A stretch of 10,092 nt of DNA from Pseudomonadota bacterium (GCA_023461075.1 JAEWNY010000045.1:1-10092), one strand, 5' to 3'; shown: positions 1-6,961, counted from the stretch's first letter. Numbers and translations are program-made. Notes: generated by a model not told the origin, from the sequence alone.

Positions 1-770
1 GGCAGCTTGCCGGTCAGCTTGAAGCCGACCACCTGCGGGATCAGCATCGAGGAGGGCTGGCCCAGCATCGCGGCCTCGGCCTCGATGCCCCCCACGCCCC
101 AGCCGAGCACGCCGATGCCGTTGATCATCGTCGTGTGCGAGTCGGTGCCGTAGACGGTGTCCGGGAACGCGTGCAGCTGTCCATCGATCTCGCGTTCCAT
201 CACGACGCGAGCAAGGTGCTCGAGGTTGACCTGATGCACGATGCCGGTCGCAGGCGGCACCACCTTGAAGTTGTCGAAGGCCTTCTGGCCCCAGCGCAGG
301 AAGCTGTAGCGCTCTTTGTTGCGATCGAACTCGATCTGCGCATTGAGGTCGAGCGCGTCGGGCCGGCCGAACACGTCCACCTGCACCGAGTGATCGATGA
401 CCAGTTCGGAGGGGATCAGCGGATTGATCTGTTCGGGCTTGCCACCCAGCTTGACCACCGCATCGCGCATCGCCGCCAGGTCGACCACGCAGGGCACGCC
501 GGTGAAGTCCTGCAGCACCACGCGCGCCGGCATGAAGGCAATCTCGGTATCCGGCTCCTTCGTCGCATCCCACTTCGCCACCGCCTCGATATGCTGGGGC
601 CCAACGGTCTGGCCGCCGTCCTCGTGCCGGAGCAGGTTCTCCAGCAGGATCTTCATCGAATAGGGCAGACGGGCGATGTCGAATTTCTCGCCGAGCCTGG
701 GCAGGCTGAAGTAGGTGTAAGCCTTGCCGTTGACGTAAAGCTGGCTGCGGGTGGCGAAGGAATCTTGCAT
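1..770 (-). CDS. acnA: Aconitate hydratase A, N-terminal part (cut by window edge)
   Basis: Aconitase A interconverts citrate and isocitrate through cis-aconitate in the TCA cycle, using a [4Fe-4S] cluster in the cytoplasm. Reading the minus strand from the ATG at 770-768 gives 256 open codons beginning MQDSFATRSQLYVNGKAYTY and reaching the window edge without a stop. Family hallmarks visible are SMKILLENLLRHEDG, VVLQDFTGVPCVVDLAAMRD, the DHSVQVD segment, and the active-site stretch TDSHTTM at residues 209-215. The three cluster cysteines lie in the missing C-terminal two thirds (E. coli AcnA is about 890 residues). A purine-rich AAGGGAAG about 6 nt before the ATG serves as ribosome binding site. 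The gene is divergent from acnB. In Xanthomonas an aconitase gene is known as rpfA, a pathogenicity regulator; I cannot decide from here which of the two paralogs corresponds to it. The overlapping plus-strand frame at 135-833 is a shadow. Confidence 0.97.
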   Translation of the reverse strand, partial: MQDSFATRSQLYVNGKAYTYFSLPRLGEKFDIARLPYSMKILLENLLRHEDGGQTVGPQHIEAVAKWDATKEPDTEIAFMPARVVLQDFTGVPCVVDLAAMRDAVVKLGGKPEQINPLIPSELVIDHSVQVDVFGRPDALDLNAQIEFDRNKERYSFLRWGQKAFDNFKVVPPATGIVHQVNLEHLARVVMEREIDGQLHAFPDTVYGTDSHTTMINGIGVLGWGVGGIEAEAAMLGQPSSMLIPQVVGFKLTGKL

Positions 771-802
771 GTCGGCTTCCCTTGGCGATGCGTGATCCGG
801 AC

Positions 803-808
803 ATTATG
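803..808 (-). promoter_or_regulatory. Candidate -10 box for acnA
   Basis: On the minus strand the hexamer CATAAT (808 to 803) matches TATAAT at 5 of 6 positions and would start a transcript with a leader of roughly 25 nt before the acnA ATG at 770. No good -35 hexamer lies 16-18 nt upstream. Instead that region holds a small inverted repeat, TCAC-N5-GTGA at 821-833, which could be an operator for an activator or repressor. This is a motif match only. Confidence 0.35.
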
Positions 809-860
809 GCGTGCGCCCATTCACGGCATGTGACGCCGGCCGCGTACTTTGGTCGCAGCG

Positions 861-875
861 CCTTGAAAAACAAGG
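861..875. repeat. Perfect inverted repeat in the acnA/acnB intergenic region
   Basis: CCTTG-AAAAA-CAAGG is a perfect 5-bp inverted repeat around an A tract. It lies upstream of the candidate promoters of both divergent genes, so a regulator bound here could affect both. No T tract follows on the plus strand and it is far from any gene end, so I do not read it as a terminator. The regulator, if any, is unknown, and a 5-bp arm can arise by chance. Confidence 0.3.
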
Positions 876-894
876 GTTTGAAGGCCCGAACGGC

Positions 895-923
895 TTGCCG
901 CGAAGCCCTATTCAGGCGACAAT
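895..923 (+). promoter_or_regulatory. Candidate sigma-70 promoter for acnB
   Basis: TTGCCG at 895-900 (4 of 6 against TTGACA) and GACAAT at 918-923 (4 of 6 against TATAAT) are separated by exactly 17 nt. Transcription would start near 930, giving acnB a leader of about 90 nt that begins with the hairpin at 931-946. Each hexamer is only moderate; the ideal spacing is the main support. Confidence 0.4.
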
Positions 924-930
924 ACGGCGC

Positions 931-946
931 CGGACGCATCCGTCCG
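931..946 (+). other. Hairpin at the predicted 5' end of the acnB leader
   Basis: CGGACG-CATC-CGTCCG forms a perfect 6-bp GC-rich stem with a four-base loop, beginning right after the predicted acnB transcription start near 930. A 5'-terminal stem could stabilise the mRNA or be a binding site. E. coli apo-AcnB is known to bind its own transcript (reported for the 3' UTR), so an RNA-level role is conceivable but is inference. Confidence 0.35.
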
Positions 947-1019
947 CATCTCGCCCATCCGTGCAACGCCGGGCCGGCCTGTTCGCGCGCTTCGTTGCCG
1001 TCCATCGCAGGGAATCCGC

Positions 1020-3626
1020 ATGCTCGCCAGCTATCGCCAACACGTCGCCGAACGCCAAGCGCTCGGCATTCCGCCGCTGCCACTCACCGCCGAGCAGACC
1101 GCCGACCTGATCGAGCTGATCAAGCAGAACCCGGCGGGCGAGGGCGATTTCCTGATCGACCTGCTTTCCAACCGCGTGCCGGCCGGCGTGGATGATGCGG
1201 CGAAGGTCAAGGCCTCCTATCTCGCCGCGGTCGCGCATGGCAGCGAACAGACCGAACTAATCTCACGCACGCGCGCCACCGAGCTGCTCGGCACGATGCT
1301 CGGCGGCTACAACATCCATCCGCTGATCGAGTTGCTGGACGATCCGGAGGTCGGCGAGACCGCGGCCGACGCGCTCCAGCACACCTTGCTGATGTTCGAT
1401 GCGTTCCACGATGTCAAGGCCAAGGCCGACGCCGGCAATGCGAATGCCAAGTCGGTGCTGCAGAGCTGGGCCGACGGCGAATGGTTCACCAGCCGGCCGG
1501 AAGTGCCTGCCTCGATGACGCTCACCGTATTCAAGGTGCCGGGCGAGACCAATACCGACGACCTCTCGCCGGCGCCCGACGCCACCACGCGCCCGGACAT
1601 CCCGCTGCATGCATTGGCGATGCTGAAGAACAAGCGCGAGAATGCGCCATTCGTGCCCGAGGAAGACGGCAAGCGCGGGCCGATTGCGGCGTTGCAGGCA
1701 CTGAAGGACAAGGGCCACCTCGTGGCCTATGTCGGCGACGTGGTCGGCACCGGTTCCTCGCGCAAGTCCGCGACCAACTCGGTGCTCTGGTGGACCGGCG
1801 AGGACATCCCGTTCATCCCGAACAAGCGCTTCGGTGGCGTCTGCCTCGGCAGCAAGATCGCGCCGATCTTCTACAACACGATGGAAGACGCCGGTGCGCT
1901 GCCGCTGGAGATCGACGTCGCCGACATGAACATGGGCGACGAGATCGAGCTGAAGATCGACCACGCCACCGGCAAGGTCACGGCGCTGAAGAACGGCACC
2001 CAGATCGCCGAATCGGTGCTGAAGTCGGACGTGCTGCTGGACGAAGTGCGCGCGGGCGGCCGCATCCCGTTGATCGTTGGCCGTGGCCTGACCGCGAAAG
2101 CGCGCGAAGCGTTGGGCCTGCCGGCTTCCAAGCTGTTCCGCCTGCCGCAGAACCCGGCCGATACCGGCAAGGGCTACACGCTGGCGCAGAAGATGGTCGG
2201 CCGCGCATGCGGCCTGCCGGAGGGGCAGGGCATCCGCCCGGGCACGTATTGCGAACCGAAGATGACCTCGGTGGGTTCGCAGGACACCACCGGCCCGATG
2301 ACCCGTGACGAACTGAAGGACCTGGCCTGCCTCGGCTTCTCCGCCGACCTGGTCATGCAGTCGTTCTGCCACACCGCCGCCTACCCGAAGCCGGTGGACG
2401 TCAAGACCCACCACACGCTGCCGGACTTCATCAGCACGCGCGGCGGCATTTCGCTGCGGCCGGGCGACGGCATCATCCATTCGTGGCTCAACCGCATGCT
2501 GCTGCCCGACACCGTCGGCACCGGCGGCGATTCGCACACGCGCTTCCCGGTGGGCATATCGTTCCCGGCGGGTTCCGGGCTGGTAGCGTTTGCCGCGGCC
2601 ACCGGCGTCATGCCGCTGGACATGCCGGAGTCGGTGCTGGTGCGCTTCAGTGGCACGATGCAGCCGGGCGTCACCTTGCGCGACCTCGTCCATGCGATCC
2701 CGCTGTACGCGATCAAGCAAGGCTTGCTGACCGTGGAGAAGCAGGGCAAGAAAAACATCTTCTCCGGTCGCATCCTCGAGATCGAGGGCCTGCCGCAGCT
2801 GAAGATCGAACAGGCGTTCGAGCTGGCCGATGCCTCGGCCGAGCGTTCCGCCGCGGCCTGCACGGTAAAGCTGGACAAGGCCCCGATCATCGAATACCTG
2901 ACCAGCAATATCACGCTGCTGAAGTGGATGATCGCGGAAGGCTATGCCGATCCGCGCTCCATCCAGCGCCGCATCGACAAGATGGAAGCGTGGCTGGCCG
3001 ATCCGCAATTGCTCTCCGCCGATGCGGATGCGGAATATGCCGCGGTCATCGATATCAACTTGGATGAAATCATCGAGCCTATCGTCTGCTGCCCGAACGA
3101 CCCGGACGATGCCAAGACGCTCAGCGATGTTTCTGGCGCCAAGATCGACGAAGTGTTCATCGGTTCGTGCATGACCAACATCGGCCATTTCCGAGCGGCC
3201 GCGAAATTGCTGGAAGGCAAGCGCGACATCCCGACCCGGCTGTGGGTGGCGCCGCCGACCAAGATGGACGCTGCCGAGCTCACCAAGGAAGGGCACTACG
3301 GCACCTTCGGCGCGGCCGGTGCGCGCATGGAAATGCCGGGTTGCTCGCTGTGCATGGGCAACCAGGCACAGGTGCGCGAGGGGGCCACGGTGATGTCGAC
3401 CTCGACTCGCAACTTCCCCAACCGCCTCGGCAAGAACTCCAACGTCTACCTGGGTTCGGCGGAACTGGCGGCGATTTGCTCGCGTCTAGGTCGCATCCCG
3501 ACCCGTGAGGAATACCTGGCCGACATCGGCATCGTCAACGACAACGGTGAGGCGATCTACCGCTACATGAACTTCGACCAGATTCCGGAGTACCAGCAAG
3601 TGGCCGATGAGGTGAAGGCGGCCTGA
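1020..3626 (+). CDS. acnB: Aconitate hydratase B (bifunctional aconitase/2-methylisocitrate dehydratase)
   Basis: AcnB is the main growth-phase aconitase of proteobacteria, converting citrate to isocitrate in the cytoplasm; family members also hydrate 2-methyl-cis-aconitate, and the apo-protein can bind mRNA. The 868-residue product compares with about 865 in E. coli. The N-terminus (MLASYRQHVAERQALGIPPL) has the AcnB-type HEAT-like domain (about 1-160), followed by the swivel domain (about 160-370, with GDVVGTGSSRKSATNSV) and the catalytic core. Core motifs are GGDSHTRFPVGISFPAGSG, with D504-S505-H506-T507, and the cluster cysteines C717 (GSCMTN), C775 and C778 (CSLCMGN). The start is set by homology and by AGGGAA (1009-1014), 5 nt before the ATG. 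The gene is intact, stands alone, and ends at a hairpin terminator. A 677-codon open frame lies antisense inside it and is a high-GC artefact. Confidence 0.98.
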   Translation: MLASYRQHVAERQALGIPPLPLTAEQTADLIELIKQNPAGEGDFLIDLLSNRVPAGVDDAAKVKASYLAAVAHGSEQTELISRTRATELLGTMLGGYNIHPLIELLDDPEVGETAADALQHTLLMFDAFHDVKAKADAGNANAKSVLQSWADGEWFTSRPEVPASMTLTVFKVPGETNTDDLSPAPDATTRPDIPLHALAMLKNKRENAPFVPEEDGKRGPIAALQALKDKGHLVAYVGDVVGTGSSRKSATNSVLWWTGEDIPFIPNKRFGGVCLGSKIAPIFYNTMEDAGALPLEIDVADMNMGDEIELKIDHATGKVTALKNGTQIAESVLKSDVLLDEVRAGGRIPLIVGRGLTAKAREALGLPASKLFRLPQNPADTGKGYTLAQKMVGRACGLPEGQGIRPGTYCEPKMTSVGSQDTTGPMTRDELKDLACLGFSADLVMQSFCHTAAYPKPVDVKTHHTLPDFISTRGGISLRPGDGIIHSWLNRMLLPDTVGTGGDSHTRFPVGISFPAGSGLVAFAAATGVMPLDMPESVLVRFSGTMQPGVTLRDLVHAIPLYAIKQGLLTVEKQGKKNIFSGRILEIEGLPQLKIEQAFELADASAERSAAACTVKLDKAPIIEYLTSNITLLKWMIAEGYADPRSIQRRIDKMEAWLADPQLLSADADAEYAAVIDINLDEIIEPIVCCPNDPDDAKTLSDVSGAKIDEVFIGSCMTNIGHFRAAAKLLEGKRDIPTRLWVAPPTKMDAAELTKEGHYGTFGAAGARMEMPGCSLCMGNQAQVREGATVMSTSTRNFPNRLGKNSNVYLGSAELAAICSRLGRIPTREEYLADIGIVNDNGEAIYRYMNFDQIPEYQQVADEVKAA

Positions 3627-3642
3627 TCGGCATCTCATGCCC

Positions 3643-3673
3643 GAAAAGCCCGGCCTCGGCCAAGCTTTTCTTT
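3643..3673 (+). terminator. Rho-independent terminator-like hairpin after acnB
   Basis: Sixteen bases after the acnB stop, GAAAAGC (3643-3649) pairs perfectly with GCTTTTC (3664-3670), enclosing an inner GGC-CTCG-GCC stem and followed by TTT. The two stems together would make a stable rod with small internal mismatches. The terminal T run is short, so termination strength is uncertain. Confidence 0.6.
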
Positions 3674-3787
3674 GCCGGCCACTCTGCAACCGACGCGCAA
3701 GCATGGGCTCGCCGCTTGCTTTGATCGTGGTCAAGCTGCATTCGTCGAGTCCCAGACTTGATGGTTTGAGCAGGGGGAGGTAGTGCA

Positions 3788-4351
3788 ATGGCTTTGTTGA
3801 CATGGACGTCGGATCTGGACACCGGCATCGAAACGATCGACTCGCAACGCAAGCAGATCGTTGATTACATCAACCAGCTGCACGAAGTGCAGCAGACCGG
3901 TAACCGGGATGAGACGCTCAAGGTGATGGATGGGCTGGTGAACTACACCGCCACGCACTTCGCCGATGGGGAAGCGATACTCGAGAAGGCCGCCTATTCG
4001 CCGACCGAGGCCCATACAGGCGTGCACGTGCGCTTTGTCGACAAGGTCAGCAAGCTGTATGCGGAGCACGGGGCCGGAATGGACACCGCCGAAGACCTGC
4101 TCAACCTGCTGGAAGGCTGGCTGTTCACCCACATCCGCCTCAATGACATGGCCTATGTCGAATCGCTGAAGGCTGCGGGCATCAAGGAAGGCTGTTCCAG
4201 CCCTCAGATCGTTGCCAGCAAGGCGTTCGCCGCGCGCTTCATCTCGCCGCGCTTGAGCAGCAGGTCCCACTGCGTGCCGCCCATCTGCCGCCACAGCACG
4301 GCCGAGCGTAGCGCCGAGAGCAACAGTGCGCGGATCTCGCCGACGACCTGA
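3788..4351 (+). CDS. Bacteriohemerythrin-like protein with two substituted iron-ligand positions
   Basis: Hemerythrins are four-helix proteins that bind oxygen, or sense oxygen or iron, at a non-heme di-iron centre. The first ~135 residues fit the family: MALLTWTSDLDTGIETID, THFADGEAILEKAAY, AHTGVHVRF and WLFTHIRLND. Five of the seven canonical ligands are present: H57, H76, H80, H115 and D120. The first His (in the usual D-x-Q-H) is R21, and the bridging Glu (HFxxE) is G61, although E62 follows. Each change is one A-to-G transition from a ligand codon (CGC, GGG). An intact di-iron site is therefore doubtful. A strong GGGGAGG lies about 7 nt before the ATG. After residue ~137 the frame enters the antisense of hflD and adds ~50 Ser/Arg-rich residues, with no family resemblance that I can see, before its stop. 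I know the family; the function of this variant is unknown. Confidence 0.85.
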   Translation: MALLTWTSDLDTGIETIDSQRKQIVDYINQLHEVQQTGNRDETLKVMDGLVNYTATHFADGEAILEKAAYSPTEAHTGVHVRFVDKVSKLYAEHGAGMDTAEDLLNLLEGWLFTHIRLNDMAYVESLKAAGIKEGCSSPQIVASKAFAARFISPRLSSRSHCVPPICRHSTAERSAESNSARISPTT

Positions 4352-4824
4352 GGCTGGCCGAGGTAGTGCGGACTGCCTTGCACCATGACCTTGGGCTTCA
4401 TCGGACTGAGGGTTTGCGCGTAGACCTCGCCGAGGCCCTTGAGGATGTCGGGATGGGTGACGCCTTCGCCCTCGGCCTGGCGTGCGATGCGGCTGATGCC
4501 GGCGTGGACTTCGCCCATCGCCGCATCATCCTTGCTGAAGCTGCGTTCGAGCTGCAACACTGCAAGAGCCAGCTTGGGCAGGGCCGGATCGCCGAGCCGG
4601 TTGTCGAAATAGCCGATCAGCGTACGCAGGCCGTCGGCGACCGGAGCCACGCCGCCGTACACGTCCGCGACCGAGTCGGCATCGATCCGCAGCACGCTGC
4701 CGATCGCAGTGTCGAGGTGGTTCTGGTCGACGCGGCCGTTCTCGGCGAGATGCCGCACCTCCTGCAAGGTTTGCAGCAGGCCGGCCAAGGGCAGCACGCG
4801 CTGGGTGATCACATCGTCATTCAT
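4204..4824 (-). CDS. hflD: HflD, high-frequency lysogenization protein homolog
   Basis: HflD (YcfC) is a peripheral inner-membrane protein. In E. coli it binds the phage lambda CII activator and affects the lysis/lysogeny choice; its normal cellular role is unclear. The 206-residue product (E. coli about 213) carries the conserved C-terminal block: KVMVQGSPHYL from residue 145 and SAVLWRQMGG at 174-183. The start ATG (4824) overlaps the end of mnmA by 8 bp, so translation is probably coupled, and hflD following mnmA is a classic gammaproteobacterial pair. The purB gene that follows in E. coli is absent. Instead the 3' end overlaps the convergent hemerythrin-like frame by 148 bp. A small hairpin just past the stop (4190-4202) has no proper T run, so the transcript end is not evident. 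Confidence 0.95.
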   Translation of the reverse strand: MNDDVITQRVLPLAGLLQTLQEVRHLAENGRVDQNHLDTAIGSVLRIDADSVADVYGGVAPVADGLRTLIGYFDNRLGDPALPKLALAVLQLERSFSKDDAAMGEVHAGISRIARQAEGEGVTHPDILKGLGEVYAQTLSPMKPKVMVQGSPHYLGQPQVVGEIRALLLSALRSAVLWRQMGGTQWDLLLKRGEMKRAANALLATI

Positions 4825-5956
4825 GTCGGTGTTCTTGTTGCAGCAGGGTTTCGAAGCGGGCCTTCTCCAGGGGTGCGTCGGTGGCCGCGATCACCGCGCC
4901 GCCCAGGCATTCCTCGCCACGGTAGAGCACCACGGATTGACCGGGGGTGACCGCGCGCTGCGGCTCGACGAAGCTGACCTCGAGGCTGCCGTCCCCCCGG
5001 ATCTGCACATGGCAGGCCTGGTCAGGCTGGCGATAGCGGGTCTGGGCGGTGCAATCGAAGGCGCGGCCGGGCGCGGCCCCGGCGACCCAGTGCGCCGGCT
5101 CGGACAACAAGCGCCGCGACATCAGGAAGGGGCTGTCCACGCCCTGATCGATGGTGAGCGTGTTGGATGCGACATCCTTGCCGACCACGTACCAGGGCGC
5201 AGGCTCGCGTCCACGGACCCCGCCGATCGCAAGACCGCCGCGCTGGCCGAGCGTGTGGAAGAACACGCCATCGTGCTGGCCGAGCAGCACGCCGTCCGGG
5301 TCGTGGATGTCGCCGGGCTGCATCGGCAGGTACTGGGCGAGGAAGCTGCGGAAATCGCGCTCGCCGATGAAGCAGATGCCGGTCGAGTCCTTCTTCTGCG
5401 CGGTTCCGAGCCCGGCTTCGGCAGCGATGCGGCGTACCTCAGGCTTGGGCAGTTCGCCGACCGGGAAGCGGGTGGACGCCAATTGCGTTTGTCCCAGCTG
5501 GTGCAGGAAATAGCTCTGGTCCTTGTCGCGATCACGTCCTCGCAGCAATCGATGGCGACCATCGATCGCGTCAGTGCGCGCGTAGTGGCCGGTCGCGATG
5601 AACTCGGCGCCGAGCGCATGGGCGGCGTCGAGGAAATGCTTGAACTTGACCTCCCGGTTGCACAACACATCCGGGTTGGGTGTGCGGCCGGCGGCGTACT
5701 CGTCGAGGAAATGACGGAACACGCCATCCCAGTATTGCCGAGAGAAGTCGCGGAAATGGATCGGGATGCCGAGCCGCCCACAGACCGCGACCGCATCGCG
5801 GCGATCGTCCTCGGCGCGACATTCGCCGCTGCCGTCATCGGCCCAGTTCTGCATGAACAACCCGGCAATGGGTTCGCCGGCGCGTTGCAGGAGCAGGGCG
5901 GCGACCGAAGAATCCACGCCACCGGACATCCCGACGATGGTCCGGGCATTGCTCAC
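4817..5956 (-). CDS. mnmA: tRNA 2-thiouridine(34) synthase MnmA
   Basis: MnmA (TrmU) activates U34 of tRNA-Lys, -Glu and -Gln with ATP and inserts sulfur delivered through the IscS/Tus relay, giving s2U at the wobble position. The 379-residue product (E. coli about 368) begins MSNARTIVGMSGGVDSS, with the PP-loop SGGVDSS at residues 11-17. The two catalytic cysteines are C99 (NPDVLCNRE) and C195 (STGICFIGER). GHYAR, KDQSYFL, HTLGQR and TPGQSVV are further family signatures. I chose the GTG at 5956: it puts the PP-loop at the usual distance from the N-terminus and lies 10 nt after the nudJ-like stop. The frame stays open upstream, but that part is the shadow of the Nudix gene. There is only a weak Shine-Dalgarno (ACGGG), which suggests coupling to the upstream gene. 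Confidence 0.97.
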   Translation of the reverse strand: MSNARTIVGMSGGVDSSVAALLLQRAGEPIAGLFMQNWADDGSGECRAEDDRRDAVAVCGRLGIPIHFRDFSRQYWDGVFRHFLDEYAAGRTPNPDVLCNREVKFKHFLDAAHALGAEFIATGHYARTDAIDGRHRLLRGRDRDKDQSYFLHQLGQTQLASTRFPVGELPKPEVRRIAAEAGLGTAQKKDSTGICFIGERDFRSFLAQYLPMQPGDIHDPDGVLLGQHDGVFFHTLGQRGGLAIGGVRGREPAPWYVVGKDVASNTLTIDQGVDSPFLMSRRLLSEPAHWVAGAAPGRAFDCTAQTRYRQPDQACHVQIRGDGSLEVSFVEPQRAVTPGQSVVLYRGEECLGGAVIAATDAPLEKARFETLLQQEHRHE

Positions 5957-5966
5957 GTCACACCCG

Positions 5967-6431
5967 TCACGCGATCTGCCGGGCCATGTCCAGCGGCTGC
6001 CTGCAACCGGCCAGATAGTCGGCCACCACCTGCCAGACCAAGGGGCTGCGATGGCGGGCGCTTTCGGCCTGCAATTCGGCCGGCGTCCACCAAAGCGCGC
6101 GGACGATGCCCTCGTCCAGCGTGCGCGACGGATCGAATCTCTCGGCCTCGCCACAGAAGGCAAAGCGCAGATAATGCCGCCCACTTTCCGACGCTTTCCA
6201 CTGGTAGGCGCCGATGAAGCCGGTCAGCCGGATGTCCCAGCCGGTTTCCTCGCGCGCCTCGCGGATCGCCGCCTGCTGCAGGCTTTCGTCGGGTTCCAGG
6301 TGCCCGGCCGGCTGGTTGATCACCAGTTTGCCCGAGACGCGTTCCTCGACGCAGAGCAGCTTGCCCTCGCGCAGCACCACGCTGGCGACGGTCACGTCCG
6401 GTTGCCAGAAGCGGCCTTCGCGATAGCTCAC
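5967..6431 (-). CDS. nudJ: NudJ-like Nudix hydrolase
   Basis: This is a Nudix phosphohydrolase, 154 residues. In E. coli NudJ (YmfB) hydrolyses nucleoside tri- and diphosphates and the thiamin intermediate HMP-PP, and its gene sits directly upstream of mnmA as here. The complete Nudix box G-x5-E-x7-RE-x2-EE-x-G lies at residues 43-65 (GHLEPDESL, then AIREAREETGW). The flanking QPAGHLE and DVTVASVV are NudJ-like. The start is inferred as GTG at 6431, a single base after the stop of the preceding gene; no ATG exists in frame until deep inside the neighbour's antisense-free overlap. AAGGA lies about 11 nt before it. Substrate specificity cannot be read from the sequence; the symbol rests on similarity plus synteny. 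Confidence 0.88.
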   Translation of the reverse strand: MSYREGRFWQPDVTVASVVLREGKLLCVEERVSGKLVINQPAGHLEPDESLQQAAIREAREETGWDIRLTGFIGAYQWKASESGRHYLRFAFCGEAERFDPSRTLDEGIVRALWWTPAELQAESARHRSPLVWQVVADYLAGCRQPLDMARQIA

Positions 6432-6432
6432 C

Positions 6433-6936
6433 TCAGAGATCGTCCTTGCCGGGGGTGAGTTCGGCTTCCATTTCGTCGGCCGAATCGATAGCCGCGGTGA
6501 GCGCGCGATCCAGCGTGTCCTTGTCGGCGTTGGCGGGGATGCGGACGATGTAGATCGCGGCCGGACCCTGCTTGCCCCAGCCTCCCATCTTGCTGTCCAT
6601 GCTGGCGACGAGCAGGCGGTTGGCGACATCGGCCGGGAACGCCCCGTCCTTCTCCATCTGGTAACCGGCCGACCAGATCTCGCGAATGCGTTCGCCGCCG
6701 TACTCCTCCACCTTCGAGCGCACGAACACCAGCTGGGTGCGCTTGCCCTCGTCATCGACATCGAAGACCAGCTTGTAGTCGCCGTCCTCGTCGACTTCAT
6801 ACTTGTAGTCCAGCGCCTTGAGCAGGGGCGCGATGCTGGCGTCCGCGGCCTTCGCTGCGCGGGTCTTTTCCTGCGCCACACCCGGCAGGGCCAACATCGC
6901 CATCGAAACAGCAAGCACCACGGTAGTCTTGCGCAT
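6433..6936 (-). CDS. Exported protein of unknown function, first gene of the nudJ-mnmA-hflD cluster
   Basis: The 167-residue product starts with a clear signal peptide: MRKTTVVLAVSMAMLALPGVA, with probable cleavage after A21 (G-V-A before Q22). The mature part is acidic and small, with a segment LLKALDYKYEVDEDGDYKLV followed by beta-rich hydrophobic stretches (TQLVFVRSKVEEYGG, AAIYIVRIPA) and a helical, acidic C-terminus. The Tyr/Asp pattern and length recall YbjN or type III chaperone-like folds, but I do not recognise the family with confidence. I prefer the ATG at 6936 over the one at 6948, because GGGGA lies 5 nt upstream and the basic n-region then starts the signal peptide. It ends one base before the Nudix gene, so the two are presumably co-transcribed. 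A periplasmic protein heading a nucleotide/tRNA-modification cluster is unexpected. Confidence 0.82.
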   Translation of the reverse strand: MRKTTVVLAVSMAMLALPGVAQEKTRAAKAADASIAPLLKALDYKYEVDEDGDYKLVFDVDDEGKRTQLVFVRSKVEEYGGERIREIWSAGYQMEKDGAFPADVANRLLVASMDSKMGGWGKQGPAAIYIVRIPANADKDTLDRALTAAIDSADEMEAELTPGKDDL

Positions 6937-6961
6937 CCACGTCCCCATGCCCGGTCGGTCG

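Noticed and set aside
135..833. A 232-codon plus-strand frame over the acnA region
   Set aside because: The minus strand here encodes clear aconitase A; the plus frame is its complement and has no family features.
1263..3296. A 677-codon open frame antisense to acnB
   Set aside because: It lies wholly inside a well-supported gene, has an Arg/His/Gly-rich shadow composition and no recognisable domain. Long antisense frames are expected at this GC content.
3674..3787. Search for a promoter of the hemerythrin-like gene, including a sigma-54 type -24/-12 element around 3728-3740
   Set aside because: The GG and GC doublets are 7 rather than 10 nt apart, and no sigma-70 pair with acceptable spacing was seen, so no promoter is called.
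4190..4202. Possible terminator for hflD (GGCTG-TTC-CAGCC)
   Set aside because: The stem is only 5 bp with a 3-base loop, lies within the hemerythrin-like coding frame, and is followed on the minus strand by TTCCTT rather than a T run.
3731..4294. A 187-codon minus-strand frame opposite the hemerythrin-like gene
   Set aside because: The plus strand has a strong ribosome binding site and recognisable hemerythrin motifs; the minus frame has neither.
4709..6217. A 502-codon plus-strand frame opposite mnmA and the Nudix gene
   Set aside because: It is antisense to two confidently identified genes and shows no domain of its own.
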